Assembly (NCBI GenBank): GCA_002748705.1
Contig: PDSZ01000048.1
Coordinates: forward strand, 1-16,913
Direction: 5' to 3'
Length of the DNA stretch: 16,913 nt
DNA from: Candidatus Fermentibacterota bacterium
Lineage (GTDB): Bacteria > Fermentibacterota > Fermentibacteria > Fermentibacterales > Fermentibacteraceae
Shown: in pieces, positions 1-5,725 of the stretch
How the letters are laid out: every line of letters starts with the position of its first letter
Position numbering within the stretch: the stretch's first letter is position 1
The notes under the pieces: model-generated
Told to the model about the DNA's origin: nothing
What the model saw: only the letters and a program-made list of their open reading frames with translations
Database searches by the model: none
Translations under genes and position numbers: made by a program

Positions 1-314
1 AGGCACTTCGTCAACAGCGCTATGAAGATGAGCGCATCAGGAACGCAATAGAGGGTAAGATAGGAGAAGGTAAGCGGAGGTATTCAACCGACCGGGTAAT
101 GACCAAGCTCCGGGAAACGAGCGAGACTGTGATCAGCATGGTCTACCTGGTAATGAATCTTGAAAGGCTGTTGAGGGAGGGTGCTTCCTCATACCTAATG
201 AGGATTTATCACAGTCTGAAAGCCTGCTTGTTACTGGAAGTCCTTTGGGGCGAACTGGACTGGTCAGGTATGCAGGGCCGGGGCTGAGTGGGATGATGGG
301 TTGAACAGCAAGCC
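1..314 (+). mobile_element. Right end of an IS5-like insertion sequence (partial)
   Basis: The segment contains the C-terminal part of an IS5-like DDE transposase followed by a short non-coding tail. The right boundary is placed near 314 because leftward methyltransferase coding sequence resumes just past it. Read from the outside inward, the end begins GGCTTGCTGTTCAACCC, which looks like a terminal inverted repeat, and the adjacent CTAA at about 314-317 fits the YTAR target duplication of classical IS5 members. The left end lies outside the window, so neither the inverted repeat pair nor the duplication can be confirmed. Confidence 0.7.
3..287 (+). CDS. IS5-like transposase, C-terminal fragment
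   Basis: The frame is open from the window edge to a TGA at 285-287, so only the last 94 residues are visible and the start is off the left side. The stretch around RNAIEGKIGEGKRRYSTDR, followed by an LRETSETVISMVYLVMNL-like segment, is the typical C-terminal part of IS5 transposases. There the E of IEGK is the third acid of the DDE triad and the following basic residues belong to the same conserved motif. The protein would catalyse cut-and-paste movement of the element. Whether the whole gene is intact cannot be judged. Family level (IS5 sensu lato) is confident; the subgroup is not. Confidence 0.75.
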   Translation, partial: ALRQQRYEDERIRNAIEGKIGEGKRRYSTDRVMTKLRETSETVISMVYLVMNLERLLREGASSYLMRIYHSLKACLLLEVLWGELDWSGMQGRG

Positions 315-750
315 TAAGTACAACCACATCATTCCTGTCACTGCCGGATGTATCATACCGAAGAAAGTCTGAAACCGACACATGAATACCCAGTTTCTTT
401 TGAACAGAATCAGCAAGAAAAGGTGAAAGCTCCAGTCCATGAACCTCCCAGCCGTCTTTTCCTGCACAGTAGAGCAGTCGTCCATTGCCGCACCCTATAT
501 CAAGCAACCTTCCGCGGCCTGAAATGTACTTGCTTATTGAATGGTATGTAAGTGTCTGAGCCCTGTTGGTTGCCAGGTTTTCATTCAAAGGGTCCTTGTA
601 TTGCTCTGCGTACTTTTCCTGATTGAGTCCGCCTTTCAGATCATAATTCACCAGCTTACATACAGGACAACGGTAAAACTTGAACTCACCGCTGTTGCCC
701 TGAGTGGAGTACAGAAAAAGCTCTCCATTGCCGCAAAGTCTGCATTTCAC
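315..750 (-). pseudogene. Class I SAM-dependent methyltransferase with N-terminal zinc ribbon, interrupted by the IS
   Basis: The reading frame starts at a GTG (750) directly after the stop of the lipoprotein gene, with an AAGGAG ribosome binding site 9 bases upstream. The N-terminus has two cysteine pairs (C3/C6 and C28/C31), a zinc-ribbon-like start seen in methyltransferases that act on sugars or peptides. The SAM-binding motif I (LLDIGCGNG, residues 82-90) follows, then an acidic beta-2 end (GLELS), and the sequence stops making sense after the NDVVVLRL segment, around residue 145. Beyond that point the frame runs into IS sequence, so the last 100 or so residues expected for the family are missing here and may lie beyond the IS. 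The substrate is unknown. The gene is presumably inactive. Confidence 0.7.
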
Positions 751-1095
751 TTAACAAAACTCCTTGCAGTGCATCAAATACCCGGAATGAAAAGAGCCAT
801 GAAACAGGAATCCTACAAAACCTAACTCACCATCGCCTATGCCGAGTTCTTCCTGCCAGTCTGACCACTGGAAGATATTCAGAGGTATATCGGTGTTTTC
901 AACCTCATCCAGGATTGATTCCGGAAGGTTCTCTTTCAGTGTATCAAGCAGTTCCTGAAAATCCATTACCTCAGGATTAATGGTAACATATGCATCATAT
1001 TCCTGAGGAAGCCTTCCAAGAAGACCTGTGTCATTGCTGCCTGTGCACCCTGCCAGAAGAAGCGCCAGTGCAGCTATCATCATAGTTCTCTTCAT
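751..1095 (-). CDS. Short lipoprotein, possibly a truncated gene
   Basis: From the ATG at 1095 the product is 114 residues with a classic lipoprotein signal: a KR start, a hydrophobic run and the lipobox LLAGC. The lipid-modified protein would sit in the inner or outer membrane facing the periplasm. An ATG at 1110 in the same frame is also possible but overlaps the upstream gene; the chosen start lies 2 bases after that gene's TAA. The mature part (LPQEYDAYVTINPE and onward) resembles the beginning of longer lipoproteins with a 'protein as load bearer' fold such as DUF3352, but this is only an impression. The protein ends abruptly at a cysteine next to the methyltransferase start, so the gene may be the stub of a longer one. 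No function is claimed. Confidence 0.6.
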   Translation of the reverse strand: MKRTMMIAALALLLAGCTGSNDTGLLGRLPQEYDAYVTINPEVMDFQELLDTLKENLPESILDEVENTDIPLNIFQWSDWQEELGIGDGELGFVGFLFHGSFHSGYLMHCKEFC

Positions 1096-1097
1096 TC

Positions 1098-2567
1098 TTA
1101 TTTTTTCCATTGACTGGAATATCTGTAGCAGATCAAATCTATTCCCTCAGGCAGGAAGCAATTAAAGTCGCACAGAAGATTGAAAAGCCTGTCGGGATCA
1201 GCCCATGGAGCAGCAAGAAAATCTACTCCTCCCTGTGCACACACCACAAGAGGAGGGTCAAGCTCCATTGAAGCCACCTGTGTCCAGTGCTGTATTCCAG
1301 GTAGTTCATCCCTGTAAACAATGGCAAAATCAACTCCAGAAGCTGCTGCGGCAGAATCAACCCAGAGCGGGTCCAATGAACCTTCCAGAGCTTCAGGAGT
1401 AGCAAGACCCCACAAATCAAGCACATAATGGTCATAACCAAAGCATACAAGCCCCAGGTCGTTAACAGCCACCGGTTCATTCAGAATATTATGAACAAAT
1501 CTTCTCATCTGAAACTGCTGGCGATAGATGTTGGAGGATGCAAGGGCAATTTTGGTGTATCCGGAAAGATAGTTTCCACTTAGTAAGAGAAAAAGAATCA
1601 GCACCCATGCTTTGAATCTGGAAAGACGAATGCTGCACAGTTCAAAACAAAGCAGCGCTGACCAAACCCACATATAAACACCGTATCGGTGAAACCATCC
1701 GAACCGTCCTGCTGAAAGATGCATCAAAACAGAAAGAGCCGCTGTACCTGCAAGGAGCCTTCTTCTGCCCCTCTCTCTGAACACACAGACAAGAAGAAGT
1801 ATGAAAAGAAGAAACTGTGCCATTCCCCTGAATGTCCCAAGTGACGAAATCATGTTAATGAAAGGCCCTGATGTACCGCTTACTACTGATGATTTAGCCA
1901 TTACAGAAGCAGGCAGAGGATTCAGGCCCAGGGAAACAAGGTAGAGAGAAAAGCCTCCCGTAAGAAGAAGGCTGAGAGAGAACCAGAGAAGTGACTTCTT
2001 CCTCTTCCCTGAAAGAAAAAGAAAGATGAACGAGGGAAGGGAGACTGCCATGCACTCATACCTCACAAGGGGCAGCAGAGTAAGCACAGGAAACAGCAAG
2101 GTTCTCAGTTTGCCGTTCCCTGCAAACTCCACAAGCATGACCGTAGCAGCGGTAACAAGCAGAACCTGAAGGGAATGCTCCATTCCAGTCAGGACCAGCC
2201 CTGCCAGATTAAACCCGAAAAGGGCAGCAAGTGTGAATGGAAGGTTCTCCCACCTGAAATACCCGGCAAGCAGCAATGCTGTTAGTGCTGCGAAAAGCAC
2301 ATTAAGTACAAGTGGAACAAGATAAAAATGGTTAAACCCTGCAAAGGGAACAAGGAGAAGCGGCCACAGAACAGAGGATGAAGGTGCTGTGTTCTCACCT
2401 TCATTGATTCCGTAATGGCCGTGAGAGATGTTATCAGCCAGTGCCAGGTGTATGTAAGGGTCATCCAGTGTGTAAACAAAATGCCCCTGATTAAGATACA
2501 GCGAGAGCACCAGCGGAAGGTAAATTGCTGCGAGTGTTATAGTTACTGCTACGGCCCTACTTCTCAT
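1098..2567 (-). CDS. Polytopic membrane protein, GT-C glycosyltransferase-like
   Basis: The product has about 489 residues. I place the start at the ATG at 2567 (MRSRAVAV) because AGGAG lies about 5 bases upstream; an ATG at 2627 in the same frame lacks such a site and would add a non-hydrophobic leader. An N-terminal membrane segment is followed by a loop with YTLDDPYIHLALADN, the acidic pair of GT-C enzymes of the PMT/ArnT type that use polyprenyl-phosphate sugars, and then about ten further hydrophobic helices. The last 130 residues form a soluble domain containing VNDLGLVCFGYDHYVLDLWG, also seen in bacterial GT-C proteins. It probably transfers a sugar to an envelope lipid or protein on the periplasmic side. 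The lipoprotein gene follows directly downstream. The exact donor and acceptor cannot be read from the sequence. Confidence 0.75.
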   Translation of the reverse strand: MRSRAVAVTITLAAIYLPLVLSLYLNQGHFVYTLDDPYIHLALADNISHGHYGINEGENTAPSSSVLWPLLLVPFAGFNHFYLVPLVLNVLFAALTALLLAGYFRWENLPFTLAALFGFNLAGLVLTGMEHSLQVLLVTAATVMLVEFAGNGKLRTLLFPVLTLLPLVRYECMAVSLPSFIFLFLSGKRKKSLLWFSLSLLLTGGFSLYLVSLGLNPLPASVMAKSSVVSGTSGPFINMISSLGTFRGMAQFLLFILLLVCVFRERGRRRLLAGTAALSVLMHLSAGRFGWFHRYGVYMWVWSALLCFELCSIRLSRFKAWVLILFLLLSGNYLSGYTKIALASSNIYRQQFQMRRFVHNILNEPVAVNDLGLVCFGYDHYVLDLWGLATPEALEGSLDPLWVDSAAAASGVDFAIVYRDELPGIQHWTQVASMELDPPLVVCAQGGVDFLAAPWADPDRLFNLLCDFNCFLPEGIDLICYRYSSQWKK

Positions 2568-2989
2568 TTTTCTCCTGATGTCAATTATATTATCAAAGAT
2601 ATAAAATCCGCAGTTCATTACAAACACACATTCCTGAACCTTTCAGAAACATTCATTAGGTCTCAGATGCAGTCTCTGACAGGTTTCAGATCTTTGGGGC
2701 TGTGAGCAATGAAGCCCGATAATCCCTTGACCCGTGATCTCCCGATAACCACAATTCCACAGCTTGACTTTACTCTCAACCGCTAACCTGGAATAATGCC
2801 ACTCGCTGCTATGAAGCTGAGAAAATAATATGCCATATTCATGTACATTCCGGCAAAACAGCTGAAAAGCTGTAAATCACTAACAAATTCTGGAAATATC
2901 GCTTATAACTTCCTTCTACGGCAGAAATACTATAGATAAATCCAAAAAACAGGTATGGCTGAAAAAATATACAGACAGATGTTCAGCAT
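2568..2989. other. Non-coding stretch, no gene recognised
   Basis: About 420 bases without a convincing gene on either strand. It includes the upstream region of the leftward GT-C gene; a TATAAT reads leftward at 2589-2584, but no matching -35 box stands at the right distance and the leader would be only about ten bases. A perfect 6-bp hairpin with a GAAA loop (ACAGCT/AGCTGT, 2858-2873) is followed by a few T on the minus strand and could be a weak leftward terminator. A 23-codon open frame at 2955-3026 has no ribosome binding site and is not called. Confidence 0.5.
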
Positions 2990-3056
2990 AACGCATGAAC
3001 CAGACGCCTGTAAGGGAACTGGTTAGAGGTGAACGGCGCTGGTTGCGCGAAGCGTT
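2990..3056 (+). repeat. attC-like structured repeat, copy 1
   Basis: This 67-base element can fold with two paired boxes. The outer box is AACGC (2990-2994) with GCGTT (3052-3056). The inner box is AACCAG-a-CGCC (2998-3008) with GGCGCTGGTT (3035-3044), 10 bp with one unpaired A. Its 3' half (3032-3056) matches 23 of 25 bases of the second copy at 3759-3783. Two paired boxes, a single extrahelical base and a size of 60-70 are hallmarks of integron attC sites. The crossover box here reads GTTCTGT rather than GTTRRRY, so the assignment remains an inference. Confidence 0.45.
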
Positions 3057-3131
3057 CTGTCTTAACTTTTCAGACCTTTGGCTGATGTAATATTTGGGTA
3101 ATACCACAAGTCGACTCATTCAAGAGATGCG

Positions 3132-3160
3132 TTGACATAAGGCACACAATGTAACAGTAT
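3132..3160 (+). promoter_or_regulatory. Candidate sigma-70-type promoter of the toxin-antitoxin module
   Basis: A perfect TTGACA at 3132-3137 is followed after 17 bases by CAGTAT (3155-3160), a weak -10 that keeps the A at position 2 and the T at position 6. Transcription would begin within a base or two of the toxin ATG at 3166, which has no ribosome binding site, so the toxin mRNA would be nearly leaderless. Confidence 0.45.
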
Positions 3161-3165
3161 TTTTT

Positions 3166-3449
3166 ATGGAGCACTACAACTGGAGCAATGGGAAAAACGA
3201 AAAGCTACTGAGCATGGAATCAGCTTTGAGCAAGTTGTACTGAGCATTACAAACAATGGTCTAAAAGCGGTGTATAAGCATCCGAACAATACGATGTATC
3301 CGAACCAGATTATTCTTGTCGTTGAAATCGAAAGGTACTGCTACCTTGTTCCGTATGTTGAGGATGCTGAAAGCAAGTTTCTGAAAACAATAATTCCCAG
3401 TCGCAAAGCGACTAAGCTGTATATGGGAGATCGAAATGAAGAAAGCTAA
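3166..3449 (+). pseudogene. BrnT-like toxin gene with a frameshift
   Basis: The family signature is split between two frames. From the ATG at 3166 one reads MEHYNWSNGKNEKLL, the usual N-terminus of these small toxins (aromatic-x-W-x-x-x-K-N-E-K-L). The continuation EHGISFEQVVLSI, then YPNQIILVVEIERYCYLVPY and FLKTIIPSRKATKLYM, lies in the -1 frame from about 3210 to a TAA at 3447-3449. Read uncorrected, the first frame stops after 25 codons. The second frame has no usable early start. A loss of 1 (or 4) bases near 3208-3213 explains both parts. The full protein would be about 93 residues, related to BrnT-type ribonuclease toxins. Its end overlaps the antitoxin start by 14 bases, a normal toxin-antitoxin arrangement. 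Loss by mutation is likeliest; programmed shifting or an assembly error is possible. Confidence 0.7.
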
Positions 3450-3726
3450 ACTTACCCAGGAGGAGAAGACTATCCTGGAATCCTTTAAAAAAGGAGAATG
3501 GGTAGCTGTTCCTGATTTAAAAGGTGAAATCGAGAAGCATAAGCAGTATGCCAGAAATACCCTGAGAAAAGATAAACGAATTAATATCAGAATCTCCTCA
3601 AGGGATCTGGAAGCCCTTCAGGTAATAGCAGTTGAAGATAGTCTTCCATATCAGACACTGATAAGCAGTATTCTTCATCGATATGCCTCTGGAAGATTAG
3701 AAGAAAGACCCAGACAGAACGAATAA
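3436..3726 (+). CDS. CopG/ribbon-helix-helix-type antitoxin
   Basis: The 96-residue protein starts at an ATG preceded by GGGAG six bases upstream. Residues 1-30 form a charged region with the LESFKKGEWV motif typical of antitoxins paired with BrnT-like toxins. From about residue 45 comes the DNA-binding part, DKRINIRISSRDLEALQ followed by LPYQTLISSILHRYASG. The RINIRIS strand and the two helices after it are the ribbon-helix-helix fold used for dimerisation and for binding the module's own promoter. It would neutralise the adjacent toxin and autoregulate the TTGACA promoter at 3132. It overlaps the toxin gene by 14 bases. The gene is intact although its partner is frameshifted, which fits decay of the toxin first. 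Confidence 0.85.
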   Translation: MKKAKLTQEEKTILESFKKGEWVAVPDLKGEIEKHKQYARNTLRKDKRINIRISSRDLEALQVIAVEDSLPYQTLISSILHRYASGRLEERPRQNE

Positions 3727-3783
3727 ACCACGCTCCTGCCAGGGGTCAGGGTAGGGTAAACGGCGCTGGTTATGCGAAGCGTT
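3718..3783 (+). repeat. attC-like structured repeat, copy 2
   Basis: This 66-base element begins at the antitoxin stop codon, as attC sites sit right after cassette genes. The outer box pairs AACG (3718-3721) with CGTT (3780-3783). The inner box pairs AACCA-CGC (3726-3733) with GCG-c-TGGTT (3763-3771), leaving one extra C unpaired. A small hairpin CCTG/CAGG lies in the loop. The 3' end reads GTTAAAT, which fits the attC core GTTRRRY. The 5' arms of the two copies differ in sequence, yet each pairs with its own 3' arm. Confidence 0.5.
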
Positions 3784-3886
3784 AAATGCCTTGAGAGAAT
3801 ACCGGAAGTCAGTTTGAGGAACTCCTTGATTCAACCATTCAGTCATGGAAGCTGGAAGCCATTTACAGGAAGATTCTGAAAGGGCC

Positions 3887-3915
3887 TTGACGATTCGTGA
3901 TTTGTTTCACAGATT
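3887..3915 (+). promoter_or_regulatory. Candidate promoter of the TM1266-like/hydG unit
   Basis: TTGACG (3887-3892) and CAGATT (3910-3915) are separated by 17 bases, giving 5/6 and 3/6 matches to the sigma-70-type consensus. Transcription would start near 3922, leaving a leader of about 110 bases before the first gene. No other plausible promoter was seen between the antitoxin and the CTG start at 4033, and there is no room for one after the hairpin at 3985-4013. Confidence 0.35.
3896..3911. promoter_or_regulatory. CRP/FNR-family-like operator
   Basis: The sequence CGTGATTTGTTTCACA holds the inverted repeat GTGA-N6-TCAC and differs from the CRP consensus TGTGA-N6-TCACA at one outer base. It sits between the putative -35 and -10 boxes, where a bound regulator would repress. 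The regulator is not in the window. CRP/FNR-type control of hydrogenase genes is common, so the position makes sense, but a 4+4 palindrome can also occur by chance. Confidence 0.35.
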
Positions 3916-3984
3916 AACCATGCTGAGGTAAGGGGCGGCATGAACCGTCCTGATCCGGGGCAGTAAGCCGACACTTATTGTACG

Positions 3985-4013
3985 CCCGTACCTCTGTAAT
4001 GGTACGGGTTTTT
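3985..4013 (+). terminator. Rho-independent terminator or attenuator hairpin
   Basis: A perfect 8-bp stem, CCCGTACC (3985-3992) with GGTACGGG (4001-4008), has an 8-base loop and is followed by TTTTTC. It may end transcripts of the toxin-antitoxin module. Because it ends only 19 bases before the TM1266-like start, it may instead act as an attenuator in the leader of the hydrogenase maturation unit. An upstream CGGG (3955-3958) could pair with CCCG (3985-3988) in an alternative fold. Confidence 0.75.
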
Positions 4014-4032
4014 CTGATGGAAGGGGTTTTTC

Positions 4033-4335
4033 CTGAACAAAAGACTGGGGTTCATAGGCATCATCATAGAGGAGAGAACTGAGCATGCAGCTCAGGTCAA
4101 CAATCTCCTCACAAGGTACGGAGACCTGATAATAGCGAGAACAGGTGTGCCGTACTCCAAAAGAGGGTGTGCTGTGATAACTCTGGTTGTGGACGCAACA
4201 ACCGATCAAATTGGTGAACTTACAGGAAAACTGGGTTCAATACAGGATGTATCGGTAAAGTCCATGCTTTCCCGGGAAAAACCGCTGACTGGAGGGAAAG
4301 ATGCCGCTTCCGAAAATAAAAACAGAGGGTCTTGA
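4033..4335 (+). CDS. TM1266-type ACT-like protein, putative [FeFe]-hydrogenase system regulator
   Basis: The frame is open from 4018 (just after an in-frame TGA) to a TGA at 4333-4335. It contains no ATG, GTG or TTG before GTG 4129, yet homology begins upstream. I therefore propose the CTG at 4033 as start, with GGAAGGGG 6 bases upstream; the product is then 100 residues. The sequence shows FIGIIIEE, VNNLLTRYGDLIIARTGVPY, AVITLVVDATTDQIGELTGK and LGSIQDVSVKS, the beta-alpha-beta pattern of the small ACT-like family of Thermotoga TM1266. That family sits beside hydE/hydF/hydG in many genomes and is annotated as a hydrogenase system regulator; its molecular activity is not established. The tail overlaps hydG by 35 bases, so the two are translationally linked. 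A one-base indel near 4018-4033 that removed an ATG start is the alternative. Confidence 0.75.
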   Translation: MNKRLGFIGIIIEERTEHAAQVNNLLTRYGDLIIARTGVPYSKRGCAVITLVVDATTDQIGELTGKLGSIQDVSVKSMLSREKPLTGGKDAASENKNRGS

Positions 4336-5719
4336 AAACTTCATTCCTGAACAGGATATAAAAAGAATACTCAAGAGCACAAGCAACCCTTCCAAAGAGC
4401 GCATTCGGGAAATCATAGCCAAATCCCTGAACAAGCAGAGACTTGAACCGGAGGAAATGGCTGCTCTTATAAACACCACTGATCCTGAACTGATTGAAGA
4501 GATTCGTCAGGGGGCCAGGGATCTGAAGACCAATGTTTACGGCAACAGAATTGTTCTCTTCGCTCCGCTCTATATAGGAAACGACTGTGTGAATGACTGC
4601 ACCTACTGCGGATTCCGCTGCTCCAACAGGTCTGCTCTGAGAAAAACCCTAACCATGCCGGAACTTCAGGCTGAGGTGGAAGCCCTTGAGGATAGAGGAC
4701 ACAAGAGGCTGATTCTGGTGTATGGCGAGCACCCGGATTATGATGCCAGGTACATTCACGACACTGTAAAGAAGGTTTATTCGGTAAAGAAAGACAAGGG
4801 AGAGATTCGCCGGGTTAACATCAATGCTGCTCCCCTTGATGAAGAAGGCTACAGGCTGGTGAAGGAAGCGGGCATAGGAACCTATCAGATATTCATGGAA
4901 ACCTACCATCAGGAAACATTCAAAAAGGTTCATCCCAAAGGCCCGAAGAGCAATTATCTGTGGAGACTTCACGGCCTTGACAGAGCCTTCAGAGCAGGAA
5001 TTGACGATGTCGGCATAGGCGCGCTGCTTGGTCTTTATGACTGGAAATTCGAACTCATGGCACTTCTCTACCACACCATTCACTTTGAGAACACCTTCGG
5101 CGTAGGTCCTCACACTATATCTTTCCCCAGAATAGAGCCTGCGCAGGGCAGTGAGCTTTCCACCCATATTCCATACGAAGTAAGTGACGAAGAGTTCAAA
5201 ACACTGGTTGCTATTCTAAGGCTGGCAGTACCCTATACAGGTCTCATCCTCACATGCCGTGAATCGGTGGAACTGAGGAACGAGGTGCTTGCGTTCGGCG
5301 TAAGTCAGATAGACGCAGGTTCCGACATCGGTGTAGGCGCTTATGCCACACAGGACCCTGAATCTGCCAAAAAGAGCCAGTTTGTCCTTGCAGACGGCAG
5401 AAGCCTGGACCAGGTGATAGGAGAACTTGCAGATGCCGGTTATCTACCCAGCTTCTGCACAGCCTGCTACAGAGCAGGACGAACAGGTGAGCACTTCATG
5501 GAGTTTGCTGTTCCAGGTTTTGTAAAGAGATACTGCACTCCCAACGCTATACTAACCGTTCTTGAATATCTCAATGATTACGCTTCACCGGAAACCAGAG
5601 AAAAAGGTCTTTCTCAATTAAACAGAGAGCTTGACCATATGCCTGAAGGTGGAGCAAAGAATATTCTCAGAAAGAGAATTGAAAGGGTTAACGGAGGAGA
5701 AAGGGATCTGTACTACTGA
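4301..5719 (+). CDS. hydG: [FeFe]-hydrogenase H-cluster radical SAM maturase HydG
   Basis: The 472-residue product has full family length and starts at an ATG four bases after GGAGGG. HydG is a radical SAM tyrosine lyase that splits tyrosine to p-cresol and dehydroglycine and converts the latter to CO and cyanide bound to iron, the synthon for the H-cluster. The radical SAM cluster motif CX3CX2C is C96/C100/C103 (CVNDCTYC). The C-terminal CX2CX22C motif, C386/C389/C412, binds the auxiliary cluster that carries the dangler iron; it separates HydG from its relative ThiH. Conserved barrel segments such as YQIFMETYHQETFKK and GIDDVGIGALLGLYDWKFE are present. It overlaps the TM1266-like gene upstream. 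The partners HydE and HydF and the hydrogenase itself are not in the window. Confidence 0.97.
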   Translation: MPLPKIKTEGLENFIPEQDIKRILKSTSNPSKERIREIIAKSLNKQRLEPEEMAALINTTDPELIEEIRQGARDLKTNVYGNRIVLFAPLYIGNDCVNDCTYCGFRCSNRSALRKTLTMPELQAEVEALEDRGHKRLILVYGEHPDYDARYIHDTVKKVYSVKKDKGEIRRVNINAAPLDEEGYRLVKEAGIGTYQIFMETYHQETFKKVHPKGPKSNYLWRLHGLDRAFRAGIDDVGIGALLGLYDWKFELMALLYHTIHFENTFGVGPHTISFPRIEPAQGSELSTHIPYEVSDEEFKTLVAILRLAVPYTGLILTCRESVELRNEVLAFGVSQIDAGSDIGVGAYATQDPESAKKSQFVLADGRSLDQVIGELADAGYLPSFCTACYRAGRTGEHFMEFAVPGFVKRYCTPNAILTVLEYLNDYASPETREKGLSQLNRELDHMPEGGAKNILRKRIERVNGGERDLYY

Positions 5720-5725
5720 TGTTTT

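Noticed and set aside
2955..3026. Small open frame beginning MAEKIYRQMF
   Set aside because: Only 23 codons, no ribosome binding site, and its end lies inside the attC-like element.
2916..3119. 67-residue leftward open frame
   Set aside because: It overlaps the structured repeat, has no family features and has a composition unlike real proteins of the window.
3795..3890. Open frame reading QFEELLDSTIQSWKLEAIY, possible gene remnant after the second attC-like repeat
   Set aside because: It looks protein-like but has no start or ribosome binding site and I cannot assign it to a family; 31 codons can be open by chance.
3925..3985. Partial likeness to a TPP riboswitch (CTGAG, then CCTGATCCGG) upstream of a ThiH relative
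   Set aside because: The conserved part after CCTGATCCGG and the upstream helix do not match the TPP core, so the likeness appears accidental.
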